Below are positions 28,749 through 38,180 of a stretch of 64,000 nucleotides of DNA, piece by piece. The notes beneath the pieces are model-generated. The model made no database searches, was not told where the DNA came from, and saw nothing but the letters and a program-made list of their open reading frames with translations. Each line of letters opens with the position of its first letter. Position 1 is the stretch's first letter. The stretch is from Ophiodon elongatus (Eukaryota; Chordata; Actinopteri; Perciformes; Hexagrammidae). The position numbers and the translations under genes were made by a program. The stretch lies in NCBI GenBank assembly GCA_016806645.1, contig JACSYO010001798.1, positions 674,001 to 738,000 of the forward strand, written 5' to 3'.

Positions 28749-30074
28749 TTAAATGACGTCAGAATTTGTCATCTGTTCGGTGTTTTTTGGTTTCTTTGAC
28801 CCCTCTGTGCCGTGCTCCTTCTTCCTCTTCTGTTTCTTCTTCTGCCCTTCCTCTTGTCTGAATTGGTGCCTGTTGAAAAGAAGTCACATTTGCATACAAA
28901 GACCAATATAGTTCATCTACTGAGCTGGAAATTAAACATTATGTGCCTTTCTAATGTTTAGCAAGGGATATTAGATGAAAATTAGCCTCTAAATATCATT
29001 AAGCTTTCAAAAGTCTTGATTAGCTGGAAGATAATCAGCCAACAGCTCCTTATAGATAAAAAGTATTTATGCAGTGCTCCTACAGTCTCACTTCTATAAT
29101 ATCTAGATCAAAACATATGAAGAGGCTTGCAGCGATATGAACAACTAATGTGGTTTTGCATATATATCCAAATATTTCCAGTTATAAATTAGGTAAACTG
29201 TCACTTTTGGCATTCAGAAGGAGACTGAAAAAGGAACGTTAAAAAAAACAAAAACAGGAAAATTGCATCTCTAAAAAGAATCATGTAAAAAAAAACAAAA
29301 TCCTTTAAAATAACATCTGAAATAACTATCGTGCTCAATGTTGCTGCAATATATTTATATGTACACTGACGATCACCTACCAAAGTGGCTGATAGTTACC
29401 AGACAAATACATTTTACGTTCTGAGAATAACAGGTTTAACCATGTTCGCTATGAAATGAGTCGTTTTATCCGTCCACAAAACACAGGACATCAAACCTTA
29501 ACTTAAGAGCGGTATGTGTGTAGAATGGGATGGAGTGAGAGTTGCAGTAGTGAAGAGTGTTGAGCTCTCACCTGGACTGCCAGCGCCGGCCGCTGTTCCA
29601 CACTCTACCGAAGGAGGGAAGCCAGTTGGCGTCTGTTTGGGAGCTGTGATCAAAGTTGGCGCCCACTCTGTTCGGTGGAAGTTTCTTCAGCTTCTCTTGC
29701 TCCTCTGCCAAAGTATATAAAAGATGGGAGTTTTATTGATTTATCCTTCAGTGTACATGGACATAATCTTTGTATCATTAAGACAGACCAAGAATAAGAT
29801 CAGAGACCAATATGTTGCCATGATTTTTTTTTTTTTTTTTAAAAGGTACAGCAACAATGGCAAAAAAGAAGAAACTCTTCAAGCACGCGAAGGCCTAAAA
29901 ACAGCAGAACACAAGGCGTATTATAAAATCACAGCTCCCTGGTTTCCACAAGCGATGTGACCGCAACCAATAAAACAGAATTGCTCGTGGAGACTATCAT
30001 CAAAGCCAGAACATTTCTTTGAGCAAACAAACTGCTCAGCTGACAGTCAATTTGAATAACACACATAAAAAAAA

Positions 30075-30111
<37 letters not shown>

Positions 30112-32984
30112 TTCCTACTCTGTTTGAGGAACTCTTGGAGCGATGGACCGATCTGCGGATGTGCTGCAGCTGCGGAGGTCCCCTCCCGAGGATCCTCCTG
30201 AAGCCAAGGAGGTACGGCACCTACGGCACACAGACGGGCTTCATGCTTATTCTTCATCAATCACACGCAACAGGTGAACCGAGCTCATGGTAGAGGACAC
30301 AAGCAGAAATGTGTTTATAAACACAAAATATACATCCACCAAACCCATCAAAACTAAATAAAATGTAGTAAAGATTTTTCCGATATGGCAATGATATATT
30401 TTTTTAATCGTACAATTCATTGTAATTATTTGAAAATGTTGTTTCAAATGATAGAAAACGACTCATAAACTGAAATCATCATCACACAGCAAAGGCCATG
30501 TATTTAAACCACTGTCTGGAAACAACATTGATAATTTGATTATCAAATTCTAGATCAATGTGCAAGAAAATAAAAGAGTTGAAATAACTGTATATTTCCA
30601 AATGTACTGTTGGCATTTCTGCAGCTACCTCACCGTTAAATGAATTCATGCATCACTGTACCTGTATGTACATTTCCCCTGTTCGAGTCCTGTAACAGAG
30701 AAACCAAGTGATCAACTGATTTTTTTATTATTATTAATTATTAAACACTTTCTGAGTGAGAGCTGCCCATCTACCTGGTAGCCTATGAAGGTCAGGCCGT
30801 GTCCTGCTGCAGCCCGCGGTGCTTCGACCATTGACCTGACAAAGCCGCTGCCCGCCTGATGCTCTGATCCCCGAGGCGTAAATTGAGAGCTGTTCCCCGG
30901 ACAACAAGACGAGTCCCAAAACAACAAAAGTCATTTCAAGCGCAATCGATGATGATGCAATGCAAAAAAGGACAAGATGTCGTAGGCGGACGCGGCGTTA
31001 CCTGACAGCCTCCTCAGCAGACGTGTCCGTGCCGTTGGGTCCGTTGAGCGACTCCGGCTCTGCGTCACGCTGATATTGTTTCAGGAAAAGCCAACAGTGG
31101 TTCATAGAGGAAGTCTGAGCACTAATCATGCTTCGTCTCAGCTTTCATCATCACAGTCCTCACACAACACTTTGGTCACAATGTTCACATAAACTAGGAA
31201 CTAAAAAGCGTTTCATCATTTTTACTATAACCTGATGAGGAAAGTTTCTTTCTCTCTAAACCACCAAATACAAGATTTCACCAGCCACAGTGTTAAGAGT
31301 TAAACAGGTTCTCCAGAGGATCATTGGTCAACTAACGCTAGTTTGGCAGTTGCAATAACTTAGATATTTCCCATATTGGATGTTACTCAAAATCATGTCG
31401 TCATAACAACACAGTGATGGATACTGCCACTGCATCCTTTGAAAACAAACCTCTAAAAGAGACTGAAAGACCTCTTGACGATGCTTTTCTTGGGCCCGGA
31501 TGACATCAGCTTGCTGCAGCCATGAAAAGAAAAGCAAGACAAACGACTGATTACTATGAGCAGATTTCAAGTCTGGTCATAAATAACATTTGGACACTTT
31601 TTCTAGCCATAGCATGGCTGTAGACTCAGTCGTGTTAAGTTAACAATGATTTTTTTTTTTTTTGATGAGTGATTTTGCATTACCTGTTTTATGAATTCAT
31701 CCTCCTTCTCCACGAATGATTCCAATGCTTTCTCCACCTCAGCTTTAAACCTACACAAAAACAAACACTTAACCTTCCTTGCAAAGAATCTTGTATTTTC
31801 CAAACAAAATTTTTATTGAAATAGATTTTTGGCACACCAAACCAACCTCTCAGTTTCCTCCTCTGTGATGATGACCTTGTCTCTAAACTTTGGGTCCGCC
31901 TTATTCTCCCACCAGAACTTATGAGCATTCTTCCTGTGTTCTGGGCTAAAACAAAAAAAGAAATGCAGTCCATCACAAATACTCATACGGACAAAAGCAT
32001 GTCCGTAGTATTAATTCAAACTTTTTTAAGTCTGAAGTGAAACCTTTTTTTTTTTCTTTTTTTACAAATATGGCAGCCAATAAAAATGAGTAAATGTCCT
32101 GCTTCACTTTCCCACTTTAAACTTATATGATATACATGTTGGGATACATCTTAACCTGTGATGCTAGTTCAGTATGTTTTAGTTTCTTACCTTTATGTCA
32201 TCTTTCTTGTATATATTGTTGTTGCTTCTATTATTTGTTTTTATCATGTAAAGTGCCTTGAGTACCTTGTAAAGCACTATACAAATAAAATGTATTATTA
32301 TTATTATTATGTGCAGTCACTATGACACACACAACTTCTATAATGCTTCTGTTTGCTGAGGATACGATTTAGACCCCTGGGTGCTCTGTGGCCCCACCTC
32401 TGTGAGTGAAAGTGAAGAATAAAAAGAAACCAAATAAAGGTCAATTAAATAAAACTCACGTGGCCATGTGTTCCAACAAGCCTCCATACAGCACCGTCAT
32501 GTCCCCGTCAGTGACGTTTCTCTCGACGTCCTGCCCACAGCAGTAGCACCAGAACGTCTTCTTGTGCTGGGTGCAATCAAACTTCTCTACTTGGGGTTTT
32601 TTAAGAGTCCTGCGAGCTTCTTTCACCTAGAAAACAACGGAGGAAAACGAATACAGGAAGCATACAAGTTACACTCTCAAACTAAAAAGGGACGTTGCTC
32701 GCCAGCACGAGCTACTAACCATAGAAACCAAAAGCTAGAAATCGGTGTTTTGGATATTTTGGATCGTGACGACAGTTCGTTATTAATAGATACATGTGAG
32801 CCCAAATACTCAAATTGTTACTGCGTTATATCCGCAGGAATCACTTCACAATAACCTACCTACTCACCTTTTCTAAGAATTTAAGAAGAACCACTCTGAG
32901 TCTGCTCTGGTGGTTTTTCCCAAATATGTGTCCCTTCCCGGTGAATGTAGTTTGCCTGCATATAGAACAATAATATGCACCCAT
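28749..32984 (-). CDS. cenatac: Centrosomal AT-AC splicing factor CENATAC (CCDC84), eleven coding exons
   Basis: Coding exons are 32984-32868, 32626-32460, 31945-31847, 31750-31684, 31513-31451, 31069-31002, 30889-30775, 30689-30662, 30220-30119, 29704-29572 and 28869-28749. Every phase matches, and the total is 1080 nt, 359 residues plus TAA (human 332). The N-terminus carries a C2H2-like finger (C6, C9, H19, H25). A second Cys/His set is C66, C69, H92/H98 and H103 just before KFWWENKAD. Later family signatures are GHGLTFIGYQ, GAVPPWLQ, IGPSLQEFL, LPPNRVGANFDHSS and WLPSFGRVWNSGRRWQSRHQF, then a Lys-rich tail. CENATAC works in the minor (U12) spliceosome with TXNL4B, acts on AT-AC introns and is needed for chromosome segregation. 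All introns here look U2-type. The 28-nt eighth exon encodes DSNRGNVHT, matching the human NIHSG segment. The gene is head-to-head with a FiNZ zinc-finger gene. Confidence 0.96.
30079..30108. repeat. (TG)15 microsatellite beside a cenatac donor
   Basis: On the coding (minus) strand this is (CA)15, beginning about 10 nt into the intron after the exon 30220-30119. The donor there (A|GTAGGA) is weak. Confidence 0.95.
32200..32311 (+). mobile_element. 3' tail of a LINE/SINE-like fish retroposon
   Basis: The sequence runs AAAGTGCCTTGAG, then CTTGTAAAGCACTATACAAA, TAAAATG and (TTA)n. This resembles the widespread teleost retroposon 3' end that finishes in an ATT-type microsatellite. It lies within the cenatac intron between exons 32626-32460 and 31945-31847. 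The 5' extent is uncertain. Confidence 0.55.
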
Positions 32985-33197
32985 TTAGACCGTTTGTAGA
33001 AACCCTAAAATATGCTCGAGCTGAATAGACGCTTCTTTCCTCATCTATCTCCTACAGGAAGCAGTGCCGTCTCGATAACTTGCCCCAACCCGGAAGTAAA
33101 CCGGATGTGGTACGGTTGTTAAACTGCTCCGACTCTCATGAATAATTTGAAGTGTTGATCAGTGATTTTTTTTGGTCTACGCTGCGTTCCAGGAAGA
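32985..33197. promoter_or_regulatory. bidirectional promoter between cenatac and FiNZ gene 1
   Basis: Only 213 bp separate the divergent start codons. ACCCGGAAGTAAACCGGATG near 33,089 holds two ETS-type cores (CCGGAAGT and CCGGATGT), and no TATA box is evident. ETS-driven, TATA-less divergent promoters are typical of housekeeping genes. The motif differs from the GCGGAAGT block used by the other cluster genes. Confidence 0.6.
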
Positions 33198-34536
33198 ATG
33201 TCGACAATCCAGTGTTTGAGAAAGTTTGTCTACGAGCGACTGACTGCTGCTGCTGAAGAAATATTCGGAGTTTTTGAAAAAACTATCGTGGAGTATGAGG
33301 AAGAGATCGGTCGTCAGCGCAGACTGCTGCTGGATAACGTTTGGAAACCCATGTTACACCAGATAGGTGTGTAATGTTGAAAGTTAATTGTTTTATTAAC
33401 ACAAAACAGGAATAATATTCACATATACTCCCAATTGTTTATTATATACTGGTACACATTTTCTGTAAATCCTCAATGATTTCGAATCAAACTTCTCTAC
33501 TGGTCCATACGTTACATTACATTTATTTAGCTGAGGCTTTTATCCAAAGTGACTTGCAATAAGTGCACTCAACCATGTGGGTACCATCCAGAAAAGTGCA
33601 AGAATCATGCAAGTAAATTTTCATTATTTTGTTTTATGGCACAAAGTTTTCAGAATGGTTTAAACTTTTTTTGTTTTGTTTTTAAATGACATTAGTAATC
33701 TGCTTATGTAATTTGTCCCTCCAGAGTTTCCACAACAACATGTTCGTGAGGAGGAGGAGGTTCTCGACCAGCAGCTCTGTATTCAGGAGAGGAGCTCCAG
33801 TCTGGACCCAGAGGACCCAGAGCCTCCTCAGATTAAAGAGGAACAGGAGGAACTCTGCATCAGTCAGGAGGGAGAGCAGCTTGAAGTGAAGCAGGAGACT
33901 GAGACCTTCATGTTGACTCCTACTTATGAAAACAGTGGCCATGGTGAAGTTCAGACTCTGTACTCGAATCCTGATGACAGTTTGAATGCAGCAGAAAAAC
34001 AGTCGGGAGTCAACATAATTAAACAGTCCGTGGTATCGGAACCAAACTGCGACAGGCAGATCCTCTATCATAACTCTCATGTAGCTCAACAGGAAGGAGG
34101 CAAGTATGGAGACAAAAGCAGAACTAACTGTAATACGCACACAGGTAAAAAGTCTTTCAAATGTGACACTTGTGGGAAAGCTTTTAAGTGCATGTCAAAA
34201 TTGCAGAGACACCTGGGCGTCCATACAGGTGAGAAGCCGTATTATTGCAGCATCTGTGGGAAAAGATTCAAGCAGGCATCAGTGTTGCACACTCATGTAA
34301 GAGTCCACACAGGGGAGAAGCCATATACTTGCAAAACATGCGGGAAAGGTTTCAGGTGGACTAATTGCTTAACACTTCACATGAGAACTCACTCGGGTGA
34401 GAAACCGTACACTTGCAAAATATGTGGGAGAGATTTTCGATCCAGTAGTAACTTGAAAGACCACATGAAAACTCACAAAGGAGGAAAGCTGCATCACCGC
34501 AGCACAGAGGTTTCAGGTGTAGTCGAACCCATATAG
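33198..34536 (+). CDS. FiNZ-type C2H2 zinc-finger gene 1 (4 fingers)
   Basis: Exon 1 is 33198-33366 (G|GTGTGT donor) and exon 2 is 33725-34536 (CCTCCAG acceptor), 326 residues. Exon 1 encodes the fish N-terminal zinc-finger-associated (FiNZ-like) domain with ERLTAAAEEIFGVF, but it diverges from the others (STIQCLRKFVY, an extra Leu, and MLHQIG at the end). Exon 2 has the acidic linker with IKEE and VKQE, then four C2H2 fingers with TGEKPY linkers. Their base-contact residues (-1,2,3,6) are CSKR, QSVT, WNCL and SSND. After the stop, GEKVFTCKTYG remains readable in another frame, so at least one more finger has been lost. It is probably a nuclear DNA-binding repressor, inferred from the family. 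The gene shares a 213-bp divergent promoter with cenatac. Confidence 0.85.
33505..33615. mobile_element. common teleost interspersed repeat fragment
   Basis: ATTTATTTAGCTGAGGCTTT, then TATCCAAAGTGACTTGCAAT and a downstream CATGTGGGTACC resemble a very widespread fish repeat core ('TTTAGCTGACGCTTTTATCC'). It sits inside the intron of FiNZ gene 1. I do not assign a family. Confidence 0.5.
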
Positions 34537-34884
34537 GGGAGAAAGTGTTTACTTGTAAAACATATGGAACCGGTTGTTTCAGTTCAGTAAAAAGCTGGAG
34601 ATAACTACACCTTTTTCCAATAGGTATGTCTTTGTGTCAACATTGAAGTATGTTTGAGAAACAGCATTTGTCGGAACAATCACAATCAAGCTCATTCTAA
34701 TGTTGATGAAAACAGCTTTGATTATATACTTTTATTGGATGTATACAGTAACTACAATGAGCATTTACCAAATGTCATAAATATCCAGTTTTCAAAAGGC
34801 CTTGTGGTTTTTGTCAGTATTTTTTATAAAACAATTAATTCAAAAGACTGACAGGCTGATCTAGAGACATTTTGATGGACAGGT
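34537..34884. other. 3' flank of FiNZ gene 1 with a fossil finger
   Basis: Starts with a decayed zinc-finger remnant (about 34,522-34,575, frame-shifted from the gene). The rest is AT-rich sequence with no gene. Confidence 0.5.
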
Positions 34885-35486
34885 TTGATGGACCATTTTT
34901 TTTTTACTCTGTGGTGACATCAGCCATCTTTTATGGAGTGGTCTGCTGGAGCAGCAGCATCTCGACTGCCGACAGGAAGAGACTAAACAAGCTCACCAAG
35001 AAGGCTAGCCGTGTGCTGGGGTGTCCTCCGGATACGGTGAAAGAGGTGGGAGACAGGAGGACCCTGATGGACAACACCTCCCACCCCATGCAGGAAGCCC
35101 TGGCAGCTCTGTAAGCTCCTTCAGCCACCGGCTGCTTCACCCCCGGTGTGTGAAGGAGAGGTATCGCAGGTCCTTCCTTCCTGCTACTGTCAAGCTGCAC
35201 AACCAGCTCTGCTCCCAATACGTAGACCACTAAACACTAAACACCTGTGCAATATAAATACACTGTGCAATAATAGTTATAATAGTTATTCTGTCTGTAT
35301 ATATTATATGTCAGTTATTGTGGATTCTTTACTGTTTTCTTTGCTTATTTGCTTATTTATAATACTTTTTTTTAATCTGGTTTCTTTTTACTATGTCTCT
35401 TGTTTGCACTATACACTATGCTGCTGTAAATCCTGTAAATTTCCCCGCTCCGGGACTAATAAAGGATTATCTTATCTTATCTTAAA
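34885..35486 (+). mobile_element. 5'-truncated LINE 3' end (ORF2 C-terminus plus tail)
   Basis: An open frame from 34,872 reads FYGVVCWSSSISTADRKRLN, followed by LTKKASRVLGC, the typical C-terminal tail of teleost APE/RT LINE ORF2 proteins. A frameshifted continuation holds HPRCVKERYRRSFLPA. It ends in CCGGGACTAATAAAGGATTA and a (TTATC)n tail, as L2/CR1-like LINEs do. The element is truncated and dead. Confidence 0.7.
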
Positions 35487-36114
35487 TGACTCAAAACTAA
35501 AAAATATCATCACTTTTGTAATGAAACAATTGTTAACATGTAAGAAGCATTGTAGTTCTTCCCTACATTGTAGAGGCAAATATGTTGCTATGTATCCCAC
35601 CACATTCATATGGCAGCTTTTAATAGTCACTTTGCAAATTACAGTTTTACAAAAAAATATAAACCTATTGATGACATTTTAAACAATGATGCATTGGCAA
35701 ACTATTCAACAGTGTGTAAAATGATTACAATCAGCTCGACTAAAATACTGCTTTCACGTTAGTGAATCATGGCAGTAATAACATGGCACTGACAAAGCAT
35801 TCTGCATATGTTTCCTATTTTATATGATAGTTCCTATGAGCACTTAGATTGACGTTACATGCATTTTGAATGCAGGGGCATTCTTACACCGTAATATTGA
35901 CAGTAAATAATCTCAATTATTCTTCCAGCACTGATCATTTAGTGCATCAGGGTTACTACTTTTAGAATTGAATCTGTGAATCAAATGTGTTGCCGTACTC
36001 TACTCTCTTTGAATTCATGCTGTCATAAACCTTCTGCACAAGACATCGAGAGTCTCCCGTTGCTTCTTCAGAGTCCATTTGATCTGTTCACACGATTTCA
36101 CCAAATGTACACTC
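35487..36114. other. AT-rich spacer, nothing recognised
   Basis: No exon or clear repeat found between the LINE tail and the next FiNZ fossil. Confidence 0.4.
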
Positions 36115-36370
36115 AGGATCAACTAGAATTAGAGAGCCAGAACCAAAGAAAGACGTCACAAAAGTCACAGTAATAATGTATGTCAGATTCACCTGAATAC
36201 CTGCACAGGTAAAACGTTTTTCATATGTCATGCTTGTGGGAAATGGATATGGATGAGTCCAAATTGAATCAACACCTTTAAGGTTCACACAGGTGAGAAG
36301 CTATATTTATTCCTGTGGAAACAGCTTTCATGACATATCAACGTTAACAACATGAATTCATATGAAGAAG
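36115..36370 (+). pseudogene. FiNZ zinc-finger exon 2 fossil
   Basis: CAGGATCAACTAGAATTAGA followed by AGCCAGAACCAAAGAAA matches the linker of FiNZ gene 7 (GSTRNTKPKVKK). Broken finger pieces follow: ATGTCATGCTTGTGGGAAA (CHACGK) and a TGAGAAG linker with frameshifts. No open frame remains. Confidence 0.65.
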
Positions 36371-36503
36371 AAGTGTTACATTGTGCAGATGTCAACACAA
36401 ATTATACTGAAATAACTCGTTACAGCCATGACTAGTGTTAAAAACGTTTTCTGTAAAAAGCCCAACAATTACAAGCGGAACAAATCTTCACACATTCCGC
36501 TGA

Positions 36504-36549
36504 CGGAACTTGGGAGTGTGACATTCAGCGGAAGTAAACAATACAGGCA
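36504..36549 (+). promoter_or_regulatory. shared FiNZ promoter motif (copy 1)
   Basis: CGGAACTTGGGAGTGTGACA then TTCAGCGGAAGTAAACAATA, about 60 bp before the start codon. It contains an ETS-like GCGGAAGT. Confidence 0.65.
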
Positions 36550-36590
36550 CCGGAGTCTTGGCGCGGCTAATCATTTGTAACTAAGTCACA

Positions 36591-37715
36591 ATGTCGTCAG
36601 TTGAGTATTTGAGAGAGTTTATCAACGAGCGACTGACTGCTGCAGCTGAAGAAATATTTGGAGTTTTTGTAAAAAATATCGTCGAGTACCAGGAAGAGAT
36701 CGACCGTCAGCGCAGACTGTTGGACGTCGTTTGGAAACCTGCAATTAAGTTACACAGGATAGGTGTGTGCAACTAAAATCGCCCTTGGAAAAACAAATTA
36801 ATGTGACTCATATATGATCCTAATGGTTGAAATAGAAACGTATTGTATGTGTTTGTTAATAAGTCAATTTTCTATAATTACAGTAGAATCCTATTTCATT
36901 TGTTCTCTGTCCCCCCAGAGCTCCCACAACAACATGTCCGTGAGGAGGAGGAGGTTATCTGGGACCAGCAGCTCTGTATTCAGGAGAGGAGCTCCAGTCT
37001 GGACCCAGAGGACCCAGAGCCTCCACAGATTAAAGAGGAACAGGAAGAACTCTGCACCAGTCAGGAGGGAGAGCAGCTTGAACTGAAGCAGGAGACTGAG
37101 ACCTTCATGTTGACTCCTACTTGTGAGGAAAGTGACCACAGTGAAGATGAACGTTTGCACTTGTGTACTGATGAAACTCAGAGTATGGTACAGGAAACAC
37201 CTCTAGGTTACATTTCTGTTGAAAGCGCCGTAGTACCGGAACCAAACAATGACCACCAGCTCCTCTCACACAACTCTCATGAAGCTGAAAGCCAAGATCA
37301 GAAAGGAGGCGAACATGGAGACGGTCAAAGTAACAATGTATACAACCCCACTATGTCAAGCACAGGCAAAGAGTTTTTGCCATGTGACACATGTGGAAAA
37401 CATTTTAAGCATAAGTCAACACTGGACAGACACCTGAGAATCCATACAGGTGAGAAGCCATATTTGTGTAACACGTGTGGGAAAAGATTTAGTAGGACAT
37501 CAACATTGAACTCTCATATGAGAATACACACAGGTGAGGGACCATATTCTTGCATCACCTGTGGGAAGATATTCAGTGGGACATCACAATTGAGTTCTCA
37601 TTTAAGAATCCATACAGGTGAGAAACCGTATTCTTGCAACACATGTGGGAAAATATTTAGTTGGACATCCCAATTGAACGCTCACAAAAGAGTCCATATA
37701 GGTGAGAAGTCATAA
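36591..37715 (+). CDS. FiNZ-type C2H2 zinc-finger gene, tandem copy 1 (4 fingers)
   Basis: Exons are 36591-36762 and 36919-37715, giving 322 residues. Exon 1 encodes the 57-residue FiNZ-like domain (MSSVEYLREFINERLTAAAE onward, ending KLHRI). Exon 2 starts ELPQQHVREEEEV and has the acidic linker with SUMO-type IKEE and LKQE. Fingers by contact residues (-1,2,3,6) are HSTR, RSTS, GSQS and WSQA. Finger 1 has His at -1 where copies 2 and 3 have Tyr. Relative to copy 2 one 84-bp finger is missing. After the stop, CNTCGK-like and CRKCGK-like sequence survives out of frame, so the array has been shortened by decay. The 3' half, flank and LINE match copy 2 almost exactly. Confidence 0.87.
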
Positions 37716-38109
37716 CAGCAATACATGTGGGAAAATATTGTTTGTGTTGATGTTCAATGTTTGAATTTGAAAGTCTTCTATTTTAACCTGTACAAGCGCA
37801 GAGACACATTAATGCAGAAAATGTGGGAAAAGTGTATCTTAAATGTCATACCTGATAAAACAATCCCGAAACAGGACCAACCAGAAACCCCTCTGGAGTG
37901 TTCTCTTACTAAAATGAATACACTTTTGCAATGACATCATCTTTATAATTGTATGTAAAGCATTTCCCATAAAGAAGAGGTCACAATATTTCATTTTAAT
38001 GAAGTAGTACATCATCAAAAATGCCATCAAGTTTTGTTAAATTAATGATTAGTTTTTTTCCTTTATGGTATAGTATAACTCATGTTGCTATACAATACAA
38101 AAGTATACC

Positions 38110-38126
38110 ATTTTGTGATTGGTTCA
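38110..38126 (+). promoter_or_regulatory. conserved 3'-flank motif TTTTGTGATTGGTTCA
   Basis: The same ATTGG-containing 15-17-mer lies downstream of most genes in the cluster (also 41,066, 43,447, 46,630, 49,157, 52,877 and 58,761). Its role is unknown. Confidence 0.4.
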
Positions 38127-38180
38127 GTATTATATGAGGTGACTTTTGTGGAAAGAATCAAAATGAATACATATGAATGT

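Noticed and set aside
30680..30695. tRNA B-box-like GTTCGAGTCC
   Set aside because: It is the reverse complement of the cenatac microexon, and no A box or cloverleaf is present.
30734..30934. Signal-peptide-like frame MTFVVLGLVLLSG on the minus strand
   Set aside because: It is a shifted frame over cenatac exon 7 and its acceptor. The true frame encodes GHGLTFIGYQ.
28870..32868. U12-type (minor) introns within the minor-spliceosome gene cenatac
   Set aside because: None of the ten donors has the ATATCCTT or GTATCCTT consensus. All look U2-type.
34140..34490. Regularly spaced 84-bp direct repeats resembling an array such as CRISPR
   Set aside because: These are C2H2 zinc-finger codons with TGEKPY linkers in a eukaryotic exon.
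36934..37086. Arg-rich alternative-frame protein (MSVRRRRLSGTSSS...) open in exon 2 of all FiNZ genes
   Set aside because: It is explained by near-identical DNA read in another frame. It has no independent start context, splice support or frame-specific conservation that I can show.
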